Source of the DNA: Brachyspira hyodysenteriae ATCC 27164
Lineage (GTDB): Bacteria; Spirochaetota; Brachyspiria; Brachyspirales; Brachyspiraceae
DNA: 64,000 nt
NCBI RefSeq assembly: GCF_001676785.2
Contig: NZ_CP015910.2
Coordinates: forward strand, 1,674,001-1,738,000
Direction of reading: 5' to 3'
Shown here piece by piece: positions 57,084 to 64,000 of this stretch. Position 1 is the stretch's first letter; each line of letters starts with the position of its first letter. The notes below the pieces were generated by a model. The model had not been told where the DNA came from, made no database searches, and was given only the letters and a program-made list of their open reading frames with translations. Made by a program: the position numbers and the translations under genes.

Positions 57084-57133
57084 AAATCCTCTTTTATAGT
57101 TTGTGATATTTTTGCTTTATAATAGTGAACAAA

Positions 57134-57206
57134 AGCCCGCTATCGGGATCGAACCGACGACCCTCACCTTACCATGGTGATGCTCTACCTGCTGAGCTAA
57201 GCGGGC
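57134..57206 (-). tRNA. tRNA-Thr (anticodon GGT)
   Basis: On the minus strand the cloverleaf is complete: acceptor GCCCGCT/AGCGGGC (7 bp), D arm GCTC/GAGC, anticodon stem TCACC/GGTGA with loop ATGGTAA (anticodon GGT), variable loop GGGTC, and T arm GTCGG/CCGAT with loop TTCGATC. The 3' CCA is not encoded. Confidence 0.95.
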
Positions 57207-57278
57207 AAATTTGTAAAATATTATAAAATTACAGAATAAAAAAGTCAAGCAAACAACATGAAATTCATTATGTTAACT

Positions 57279-57992
57279 TTACTTTATATATCCTATAATG
57301 TTTTTAACATATTTTTGAGTTTCCTCTATATTAGGGATTCTCTGTAATCTGTCTACCAAAGCAGGTCCGGCATTATAAGCAGATAAGGATAAATCAAGTC
57401 TTCCATCATATCTGTTTAACATCTGTGATAAATATCTGCTTCCAGCCATTATATTAGTGTATGGATCTTTAAGCATTTCTGTATCAGTAATACCTAAGCC
57501 AACACCTGTTTGCGGCATTATCTGCATCAAACCAACAGCACCTTTATGACTTACAGCATTAGGCACATAGTTTGATTCCTGCTTTATAACCGCTTTTATT
57601 AAATTTTCAGGCAAAGAATATTTCTCTGCTGCCTCTTTAATTATATCATCATATTTAGTAGGGAAACTTTCTACTGAAGCTTTTTTATAAGCATTTATAG
57701 CTTTAGCAAAATTATTTGTATTACTATCATAAACACCAAATGATATATTTCCTTTGAAAGCATCAGAAGAAGTATCTCCATTAATTACTTTTCCATTATC
57801 TAACTTTTTATTTGTATCATTAACTATAGAACCATCAATATTATTGACTTTGTTTTCTGCCATAGCTTCATTTAAATGTTCAGCAAAAGGTTTAGTAGGA
57901 ATCTGAGTATTAATAGGAGCAAAACCTAATTTATTAAAAGTATCCTGAATCTCGCCTATTCTGGCATGTATTCTTTGTATTGATTCTATCAT
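57279..57992 (-). CDS. Lytic transglycosylase (SLT domain), flagellar operon
   Basis: A 237-residue protein. The C-terminal ~125 residues form a soluble lytic transglycosylase domain: catalytic Glu139 in IKQESNY, then SHKGAVGLMQIMP and SLSAYNAGP. The N-terminal ~110 residues are polar and low-complexity with no signal peptide seen. Its position as last gene of the fliF-fliJ operon, 11 nt after fliJ, suggests it opens the cell wall for the rod or hook. AGAGGT precedes the ATG. Confidence 0.85.
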   Translation of the reverse strand: MIESIQRIHARIGEIQDTFNKLGFAPINTQIPTKPFAEHLNEAMAENKVNNIDGSIVNDTNKKLDNGKVINGDTSSDAFKGNISFGVYDSNTNNFAKAINAYKKASVESFPTKYDDIIKEAAEKYSLPENLIKAVIKQESNYVPNAVSHKGAVGLMQIMPQTGVGLGITDTEMLKDPYTNIMAGSRYLSQMLNRYDGRLDLSLSAYNAGPALVDRLQRIPNIEETQKYVKNIIGYIK

Positions 57993-58003
57993 AATAATAC
58001 CTC

Positions 58004-58456
58004 TTAATATTCATAAGCATCACTAGAAACATATTCTTTCTTCCATTCATCTAGCTTAGCTTGTTCTTCTTTATTCATTAATTTTTTATATTCTAATAAT
58101 TTCTTTTCTTTTAAAAGCTCAACGGCTCTTCTCTGCCTTGATGCCTCTTGTAAAACTTCCTGCCTTTTTCTAAGCTCAACACTTATTTCTGCCATATTAT
58201 CTTCATGAATAGCTATCTGAGAATTTAAAGCACTTATATATTCTCCAAGATAAATACTCATATTAAGCATTTCTTCACTGTCTTCCATACTATCAACGAT
58301 TCTTATACCATCATTGATTTTTGAAATGCAATCATCTTTTCCATCACGCTCTTTATTATATAAAGCAGAAACTTCAGCTACTTCAGCTTGTTTTTGCTTT
58401 TCTATATTTTTTCTAAGTTTATATAAAGGCTCAAGCTTAAAATCAAATCTCTTCAT
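58004..58456 (-). CDS. fliJ: Flagellar export chaperone FliJ
   Basis: A 150-residue, almost fully coiled-coil protein with high Glu/Lys/Gln. It starts MKRFDFKLEPLYKLRKNIEKQKQAE, typical of FliJ, which couples the FliI ATPase to the FlhA export gate. Gene order after fliI supports the call. Confidence 0.87.
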   Translation of the reverse strand: MKRFDFKLEPLYKLRKNIEKQKQAEVAEVSALYNKERDGKDDCISKINDGIRIVDSMEDSEEMLNMSIYLGEYISALNSQIAIHEDNMAEISVELRKRQEVLQEASRQRRAVELLKEKKLLEYKKLMNKEEQAKLDEWKKEYVSSDAYEY

Positions 58457-58487
58457 AATATTACCAACAATTTATATTATATTTTCT

Positions 58488-59942
58488 CTACAGTATCACA
58501 ACATCATTAGCATATTCTACATTGTCGGAAATATCTGTTCTATCAGCTGCTTTTTTTACATCGCCGCTGTTTACTAAATCCTCTTCTATCTCTTCCTGTG
58601 AATAGAACATAGATAAAAGAGCTTCTTTACTATCAGCAAAACTTGAAACCTCATATACATCTTGCTGTAAATATCTATCCATCATAGGCTTATAATCAAT
58701 GGCTCTGTCAACTTCAGGCATACTTCCTTTAGCATAACCGCCTATCATTATAAGTTCTTTAGCTTCATTATAGTCAGCACTCATCTTTAAAAATTCTCTT
58801 GCTGCTCTTTTATGCATATTAGATACTACTTCATTCATAATCCTAGATATACTTTTATTTACATCAATAGCTGGGAAATGTCCTCTATTGGCTAAATCTC
58901 TAGATAAAACTATGTGTCCGTCTAATATACCTCTAACAGCATCTGTAATAGGTTCATCCAAATCATCACCTTCTACCAATACATTATAAAATGCTGTAAT
59001 AGAGCCTTTGCTTGAAGTACCTGTTCTTTCCAAAAGTTTAGCAAGTTCAGAGAATACACTAGGAGTATAACCTCTAGTGGTAGGAGGCTCACCTCTTGAA
59101 AGTCCTATCTCTCTTTGAGCCAAAGCAAAACGTGTTACAGAGTCTACCATAAACATAACATTTTTGCCTTTATCTCTGAAATACTCAGCTATTGTAGTAG
59201 CAGTGTATGCAGCTCTTACTCTCAAAAGCGGAGCATCATCACTTGTAGCAACAACTAATATACTTCTTTTTAATCCTTCTTCTCCTAAATCTCTTTCTAT
59301 AAAATCTCTTACCTCTCTTCTTCTTTCACCAATCAATGCGATAACATTTACATCAGCATTGGTATTTCTAGCTATCATAGATAAGAGTGTAGATTTACCG
59401 ACACCTGTACCGCTCATTATAGCCATACGCTGTCCCTGTCCAACAGTTAAAAGCCCGTCTATTGCTCTTACACCTGTTTGTATATGTTTATTTATTCTAG
59501 GTCTATTCATTGGGTTTACTGCTGAATGAGAAACAGGAATAGGAGTTTCATAAAAATTATGCCCGCCTCCTGCAAGCGGTTTTCCTCTTGCATCAAGCAC
59601 TGTTCCTAATATTTCATCACAGCACATAACAGATAATGGTCTTTCAAAAGAATAAACCATATTTCCAAAAGTTATTCCATTAACAGGTCCGTAAGTAGCT
59701 AAAAGTACATCTTGATTTCTGAAACCTATAGCTTCAGCATCAAGATAACTATTGTCATTCATATATATACGGCACATATCGCCAAGTTTGCAAAAAGGTC
59801 CCTCACTAATAACCAATGAACCTATAACTTCTTTAACTTTACCGTAAGATTTTAATAAAGCTACATCATCAACTACTTTTCTGTATTTATCAAATGTCTT
59901 TTTTACTTCTTTATCAAAATCTACATTTTCATCTTTAATCAT
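58488..59942 (-). CDS. fliI: Flagellum-specific ATP synthase FliI
   Basis: The cytoplasmic ATPase of the flagellar type III export apparatus. Walker A is GTGVGKST (178-185), and Walker B lies in VMFMVDSVTRFA. The EIGLSRGEPPTTRGYTPSVF segment is characteristic of FliI/SctN ATPases. Length 484 is slightly longer than usual, from an acidic C-terminal tail. It follows fliH. Confidence 0.96.
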   Translation of the reverse strand: MIKDENVDFDKEVKKTFDKYRKVVDDVALLKSYGKVKEVIGSLVISEGPFCKLGDMCRIYMNDNSYLDAEAIGFRNQDVLLATYGPVNGITFGNMVYSFERPLSVMCCDEILGTVLDARGKPLAGGGHNFYETPIPVSHSAVNPMNRPRINKHIQTGVRAIDGLLTVGQGQRMAIMSGTGVGKSTLLSMIARNTNADVNVIALIGERRREVRDFIERDLGEEGLKRSILVVATSDDAPLLRVRAAYTATTIAEYFRDKGKNVMFMVDSVTRFALAQREIGLSRGEPPTTRGYTPSVFSELAKLLERTGTSSKGSITAFYNVLVEGDDLDEPITDAVRGILDGHIVLSRDLANRGHFPAIDVNKSISRIMNEVVSNMHKRAAREFLKMSADYNEAKELIMIGGYAKGSMPEVDRAIDYKPMMDRYLQQDVYEVSSFADSKEALLSMFYSQEEIEEDLVNSGDVKKAADRTDISDNVEYANDVVIL

Positions 59943-59982
59943 AATATCATACAGCCCTAAAATAAATTAAATTATAGTAAAA

Positions 59983-60885
59983 TTAGAAACCTTTTATAGG
60001 TTCTACTTCTTTAATAGCAGTTTCTATTTCATTCAATTGAGTATTTATTCTAGCATCAATATCACCGAAGTCTGTTTCTATCATACATCCGCCGACATCA
60101 ACATTAGGGTCTTCCAATACTGTTACACCCTCAATCTTATCAAGCATTTGATAAAACTCATCTTTATGTCTTGCAGAAACTTCCAAATCATCAATATTAA
60201 CTCTGATAGTGATTTTAGTTCTGCCTTTAATTCTTCTTAAAGCTTCCTGTATATTTCTTATAACTATACCTTTGTCTCTTTCAGTAAGCATTTTTACAAC
60301 ACGCTTAGCTATAAGAACAGCAACCTCAATAACTTGAGCCTCTGCTGCATCTATTATTTCATTTCTTTTATTAATAGTTTCAGCTAAGATTTTTTTCATC
60401 TTTTCTGTTAATTTTATTAAATCATTATTGCTGTCAGAAAAAGATTTTTCAAAACCTTCATCATAACCTTTAGCATATCCTTCTTTATAAGCAGCATCTT
60501 TTATAGATTCTGATTCGCTTTGTATTCTTTCTTTTTCAGCATTAGCATCTTGTATTATTCTTGAAGCATCAACTTTAGCCTGTTCAGAAATAACATGTGC
60601 CTCATTTTGTTTAGATTTAAATATTTCAAAGGCTTGTGTTTTAGCATCTTCAATGATTCTGTCTGCCTCATCAACAGCCTTTCTCCTCATATCTCTTAAA
60701 TCTTCTTCCCACTGAGCTCTAAGTCCTGCAATCTCAGCTTCAATCTCTTCAATAGAAGGACCTCTGTATTCCTCTTGAGACTCTTCATAATCTAGTTCTT
60801 CCTGAGATTTATGATGAGGTACAGCAATATTAACTTTTTGAGTAAGTTCAACAATACTTCTGGATTTAAAAACCTTTTCTGGCAT
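59983..60885 (-). CDS. fliH: Flagellar assembly protein FliH
   Basis: A 300-residue protein that controls FliI and links it to the C-ring. The N-terminal third is acidic and flexible, the middle is a long Ala/Glu/Gln coiled coil (about 60-160), and the C-terminal domain carries VNIDDLEVSARHKDEF and VDVGGCMIETDFGDIDARI as in FliH and the related ATP-synthase stators. GGGAG precedes the ATG. Placed between fliG and fliI. Confidence 0.93.
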   Translation of the reverse strand: MPEKVFKSRSIVELTQKVNIAVPHHKSQEELDYEESQEEYRGPSIEEIEAEIAGLRAQWEEDLRDMRRKAVDEADRIIEDAKTQAFEIFKSKQNEAHVISEQAKVDASRIIQDANAEKERIQSESESIKDAAYKEGYAKGYDEGFEKSFSDSNNDLIKLTEKMKKILAETINKRNEIIDAAEAQVIEVAVLIAKRVVKMLTERDKGIVIRNIQEALRRIKGRTKITIRVNIDDLEVSARHKDEFYQMLDKIEGVTVLEDPNVDVGGCMIETDFGDIDARINTQLNEIETAIKEVEPIKGF

Positions 60886-60926
60886 AATTTACTCCCAATT
60901 ATTATTATAATTATTATCCTAAAAAA

Positions 60927-61958
60927 TCACACAACCATTTCATCTTCACCGGCACGAGCAACAACGATATCACCTTGCTCTTCAAGCTTACGAATGATAT
61001 TAACGATTTTTTGCTGAGCCTCTTCAACGTCTTTAAGACGAACAGGTCCCATAAAGTCCATATCCTCTTTAAGCAATGCAGCAGCACGTTTGGACATGTT
61101 TCTGTAAACTTTATCCTGAGCATCTGTATCAACACTCTTAAGCGCCTTAGCCAAATCGCTTGAATCAACCTCACGAAGTACCTTCTGTATAGCTCTGTCA
61201 TCAAGCAATACGATATCTTCGAATACAAACATACGTTTCTTGATCTCTTCTGCAAGTTCCGGATCGTCTTCCTCCAAACTCTCGATAATACTTTTCTCAG
61301 TAGATCTATCAACACTGTTAATAATTTCTACTATAGAATCGATACCGCCGGCAGAAGTAAAGTCCTCACTAGCAAGAGTAGAAAGTTTTCTTTCAAGTAC
61401 CCTTTCAACCTCTCTTAAAACCTCTGGAGATGTTCTGTCCATTATAGCAATACGTTTAGCTACATCAGGCTGAATCTCTGTAGGCAAAGCTCCCAATATA
61501 CTAGCAGCTTTTTGTGCTTCCAAATAAGCCAAAATAAGTGCTATAGTTTGAGGGTGTTCACCTTGTATAAAGTTAAGCAAGTGAGCAGGGTCTGTACGGC
61601 GTATAAAATCAAAAGGTCTAACTTGTAATGAAGAAGTTAATCTATTGATTATATCGCTAGCCTTCTGACTACCCACAGATCTTTCAAGCAAGTCTCTTGC
61701 ATAATCTATACCGCCTTGAGTTATGAAGTCCTGAGCTATCATCATCTCTTGGAATTCTCTAAATACAGCATCCTTGTCAGCAGATTCTATATTTTCAAGT
61801 CTGGCAATATCAAATGTTATCTGCTCTATTTCTTCCTCTCTCAAGTGCTTAAATATCTCACTAGATGTTTCCATTCCTAGAGATACTAAAAATATAGCAA
61901 CTTTTTTACGGCCGCTTAGCACTCGTTGTTTTTTATCTTTTTCTTTCTCTGCAGGCAT
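60927..61958 (-). CDS. fliG: Flagellar motor switch protein FliG
   Basis: The rotor protein that takes torque from MotA. The 343-residue protein has the full N, middle and C domains. The middle domain has the EHPQTIALILAYL motif. The C-terminal domain carries the charged torque helix (VLREVDSSDLAKALKS) and ends in a short tail. AGGAG precedes the ATG. It follows fliF by 59 nt. Base composition is a little less AT-rich than in its neighbours. Confidence 0.96.
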   Translation of the reverse strand: MPAEKEKDKKQRVLSGRKKVAIFLVSLGMETSSEIFKHLREEEIEQITFDIARLENIESADKDAVFREFQEMMIAQDFITQGGIDYARDLLERSVGSQKASDIINRLTSSLQVRPFDFIRRTDPAHLLNFIQGEHPQTIALILAYLEAQKAASILGALPTEIQPDVAKRIAIMDRTSPEVLREVERVLERKLSTLASEDFTSAGGIDSIVEIINSVDRSTEKSIIESLEEDDPELAEEIKKRMFVFEDIVLLDDRAIQKVLREVDSSDLAKALKSVDTDAQDKVYRNMSKRAAALLKEDMDFMGPVRLKDVEEAQQKIVNIIRKLEEQGDIVVARAGEDEMVV

Positions 61959-62017
61959 AATTTATACTCCTAATTTTTATTATACTCAATTTTATTATTT
62001 ACATTAATTAACTTTAA

Positions 62018-63721
62018 TTAGCTTTTATCATCAGCCATCCAAGTACGCAACAACTGAGCAACATCATCAGGTCTCTCATGACTTACTCTTATAACCTCAT
62101 CCATAAGTTTCTTACGAGCTGCATCTTCTAAGCTCATTTCACTTATAGGTTCTTCATTAGCATTCATCATAGCTTGTCTGCGCATTTCCATTTGCTTACG
62201 TTCAAGCTCTTCTTCTCTAAGTCTGCGTCTTCTAGCAAGCTCTTTCTGTATAGCTCTTATTGCTAATGCCAATACGAACAATATTAATAAAGAAATCATT
62301 GTTATTATCAATGTTTTTCTTATAAATCTATCTCTCATAAGTTTAGCATCTTCAGCATTGAATCTATCCCAATGGTCAAACTGAATATGTGTTACGCTTA
62401 CTTGGTCGCCTCTTTTCAAATCATAACCTATAGCAGCTTGTACTAAAGATGTAACATTTCTTATTTCCTCAGCTGTTACAGGATGATATTCTCTTACATA
62501 AGAAGTTCCATTAGTTATTATAGGATCTCCGTTTTGATCATAAGACTTAGTCCATCTTCCATCCAAAGCAACTGCTGCTGATATTTTTCCTATTTGATAG
62601 CTTCCCTTTTTAATAGCTTCATATCTTTTACTTAATTCATAGTTATCTTGAGAATCAGTTTTTGTATATGTTTGCCATCTATCACTTTTATCTTTATATC
62701 CAGGAGGTACATTTTCTTCAGCTCCTGCTGCACCTTGAGGTATAAACTGCTGTCCTTTCCAATCCTCTGTAACTGTACGAGTTGATACCTGAACCTTATT
62801 AGTAAATTGGCTATCATCATAAGGTGTTGCAGGGTCATCTTCTTTTAATATTATTGGAAGAACTAAATTATTTGTTATACTTACATCGTCCCAAATAAGT
62901 TCTAATGCTATTGTTGTTTCTACTCTGTTTGTATATATTCTTCCTAATGTTTGTCTTATTTTATTTTCTATTTTCTTTCTTTCTCTATCAACTATTTTCA
63001 ACTCTTCCTGAGCTACTTTCAATTTCAAATTAGCTGCCTCATCTGTAAAATCAGTTAATACATATCCTGTACTATCTGTAATTGTTACAAATTCAGGTTT
63101 TAATTTATCAACACCCATAGCTATTAACTGCTGTAAGCCTCTTACTGTTTTAGGATCTCTTAATACTTCCTCTTTGAAAGGCTGTGCTTTAATAACTACT
63201 GATGCTGTAACAGGTGAATCTATGTCTGTTAAATATTCCTTCTTAGGGAAAGCTAAATCAACTGTAGCTTCCTGTACAAAATCTAATTTAGTTAAAAGCT
63301 GAGTTATAGCTTTAGTTAAAGATCTTCTTTTATTAATATCAAGCTCAACATCTGTTATACCTATACGAGGAGCATCAAATAATTCCCATCCGTCAACTCC
63401 TGTAGGCATTCTTCCCTCTTTTACCAATTCTAATTCTGCTTTAGCCTTATCAGCTTCGCTATTGAGGGTAATAAAACCATTTCTGTATTGGTATCTTATG
63501 TTATTAGCATCTAATACTGCTATAACATTTCTAGCATCTTCCTGAGTCAATGCCTGCTGAAACAATAATGTTCCTGTTCTTCTTGATGTGAGCACTATTG
63601 TTGCTATTATTGCCCCAAGACCTATTACTAAAATACCTATTAACACGGCTTTTTGCAATGTTGTTGTCTTAGAAAAAATATTCTTTATTTGACTTGTCAA
63701 TTTATTTATAAAGTCCTGCAT
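62018..63721 (-). CDS. fliF: Flagellar MS-ring protein FliF
   Basis: The 567-residue inner-membrane ring that seats the rotor. It has an N-terminal transmembrane helix (about 24-46), the YscJ-like ring domain (about 50-230, with the GITDVELDINKRRSLTKAI segment), a variable periplasmic part, a second helix (about 465-487) and a C-terminal cytoplasmic tail that binds FliG. AGGTGG precedes the ATG. First gene of the flagellar operon in this window. Confidence 0.96.
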   Translation of the reverse strand: MQDFINKLTSQIKNIFSKTTTLQKAVLIGILVIGLGAIIATIVLTSRRTGTLLFQQALTQEDARNVIAVLDANNIRYQYRNGFITLNSEADKAKAELELVKEGRMPTGVDGWELFDAPRIGITDVELDINKRRSLTKAITQLLTKLDFVQEATVDLAFPKKEYLTDIDSPVTASVVIKAQPFKEEVLRDPKTVRGLQQLIAMGVDKLKPEFVTITDSTGYVLTDFTDEAANLKLKVAQEELKIVDRERKKIENKIRQTLGRIYTNRVETTIALELIWDDVSITNNLVLPIILKEDDPATPYDDSQFTNKVQVSTRTVTEDWKGQQFIPQGAAGAEENVPPGYKDKSDRWQTYTKTDSQDNYELSKRYEAIKKGSYQIGKISAAVALDGRWTKSYDQNGDPIITNGTSYVREYHPVTAEEIRNVTSLVQAAIGYDLKRGDQVSVTHIQFDHWDRFNAEDAKLMRDRFIRKTLIITMISLLILFVLALAIRAIQKELARRRRLREEELERKQMEMRRQAMMNANEEPISEMSLEDAARKKLMDEVIRVSHERPDDVAQLLRTWMADDKS

Positions 63722-63767
63722 TAGAAACCACCTAATAAAAGTTATCTTTAGAATTTATCGGATATAG

Positions 63768-63866
63768 TTATGTTTACTTTATAAAAAATTTAAGGGTTTA
63801 CATAACTATTTTTCTTTTTTATGAATATTAGTTTACATAATTATTTTTGTCAACAAGTAAACATAA
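63768..63866. promoter_or_regulatory. Four copies of a TTATGTWWAC motif before fliF
   Basis: TTATGTTTAC (63768-63777), GTTTACATAA (63796-63805), GTTTACATAA (63831-63840) and GTAAACATAA (63857-63866) lie in the fliF upstream region. The two central ones are identical, and the outer two are inverted copies of each other. The third lies in the spacer next to the -10 box, where a repressor would compete with RNA polymerase. Confidence 0.55.
63825..63853 (-). promoter_or_regulatory. Promoter of the fliF operon
   Basis: On the minus strand TTGACA (63853-63848), a 17-bp spacer and TAATAT (63830-63825) lie about 105 nt before the fliF start, giving a housekeeping-type sigma promoter. No sigma-54 or sigma-28 motif was seen. 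Confidence 0.7.
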
Positions 63867-64000
63867 TATTTTTTGAATTTATATTGGACTTTTTAGTTTT
63901 TTTTGTTAAATTGCATCTTTTAATATTAATGTTATTATAGCCTAACATTTTTTTATGAAACTTTCAATTAAATTCAAAGAAAACATTACACTTTGCTCTC

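Noticed and set aside
60914-61315. Alternative frame inside fliG
   Set aside because: fliG is unmistakable in the other frame; the overlap shows no independent signals.
63955-64000. Possible start of a plus-strand gene (MKLSIKFKENITL...) at the right edge
   Set aside because: There is no ribosome-binding site and only 15 codons are visible, so I cannot support it.

Overview
The window is very AT-rich bacterial chromosome whose coding content points to a spirochaete, most likely Brachyspira. The reasons are an A/T-dominated codon usage, a fliF-fliG-fliH-fliI-fliJ block in spirochaetal order, many lipoproteins and small predicted outer-membrane barrels, and a frameshifted Rpn-type nuclease. 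The genus is inferred from general character; no database search was done. There is no CRISPR array, rRNA operon, prophage or complete insertion sequence. One tRNA (Thr, GGT) is present.

Layout. 1-2.0 kb (minus): the 5' part of ftsK behind uppP. 2.1-6.2 kb: two lipoproteins, a truB gene broken by one missing A, aroQ (a type II dehydroquinase lacking two catalytic residues) and a pepP-type peptidase. 6.3-12.9 kb: two predicted outer-membrane proteins, an M42 peptidase, a sialidase-like protein, a membrane TPR protein and an Ogg2-type glycosylase. 13.3-23.6 kb: housekeeping genes lexA, yajQ, glgA, murE, the rplI-dnaB-mlaE operon, a flavodoxin, HIT-tatD and a ZIP transporter. 23.6-27.4 kb (minus): an unrecognised two-gene cassette with ATGA overlap, whose 1093-residue protein ends in a DUF2971-like domain; it is the best candidate for an undescribed system by gene content. 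27.6-38.7 kb: an alpha/beta hydrolase, another barrel protein, a 2332-residue lipoprotein (PD40 propeller, TPR array, CHAT-like C-terminus without the catalytic Cys), a STAS protein, a tandem paralogous pair and a TetR regulator facing an RND pump gene.

42.2-51.5 kb is a redox/aldehyde-stress-like accessory region. It holds LysR and MerR regulators, an acetyltransferase, a MATE pump, an iron-sulfur-flavoprotein-like reductase, a cyclophilin-like secreted protein, an aldo/keto reductase, a double carboxymuconolactone-decarboxylase lipoprotein, two exported flavodoxins and a DUF4405 haem membrane protein. Three promoters here share a near-identical dyad in a 19-bp spacer between -35 and -10, the hallmark of MerR-type activation. 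This defines a local regulon probably run by the MerR protein encoded inside it. A GC-rich dispersed repeat occurs twice.

51.7-64 kb: an RNase R without cold-shock domains, a frameshifted Rpn-family nuclease gene between two identical 47-bp terminator copies, a TPR-NHL-VWA exported protein, tRNA-Thr, and the minus-strand flagellar operon fliF-G-H-I-J plus a lytic transglycosylase. The promoter before fliF carries four copies of a TTATGTWWAC motif.
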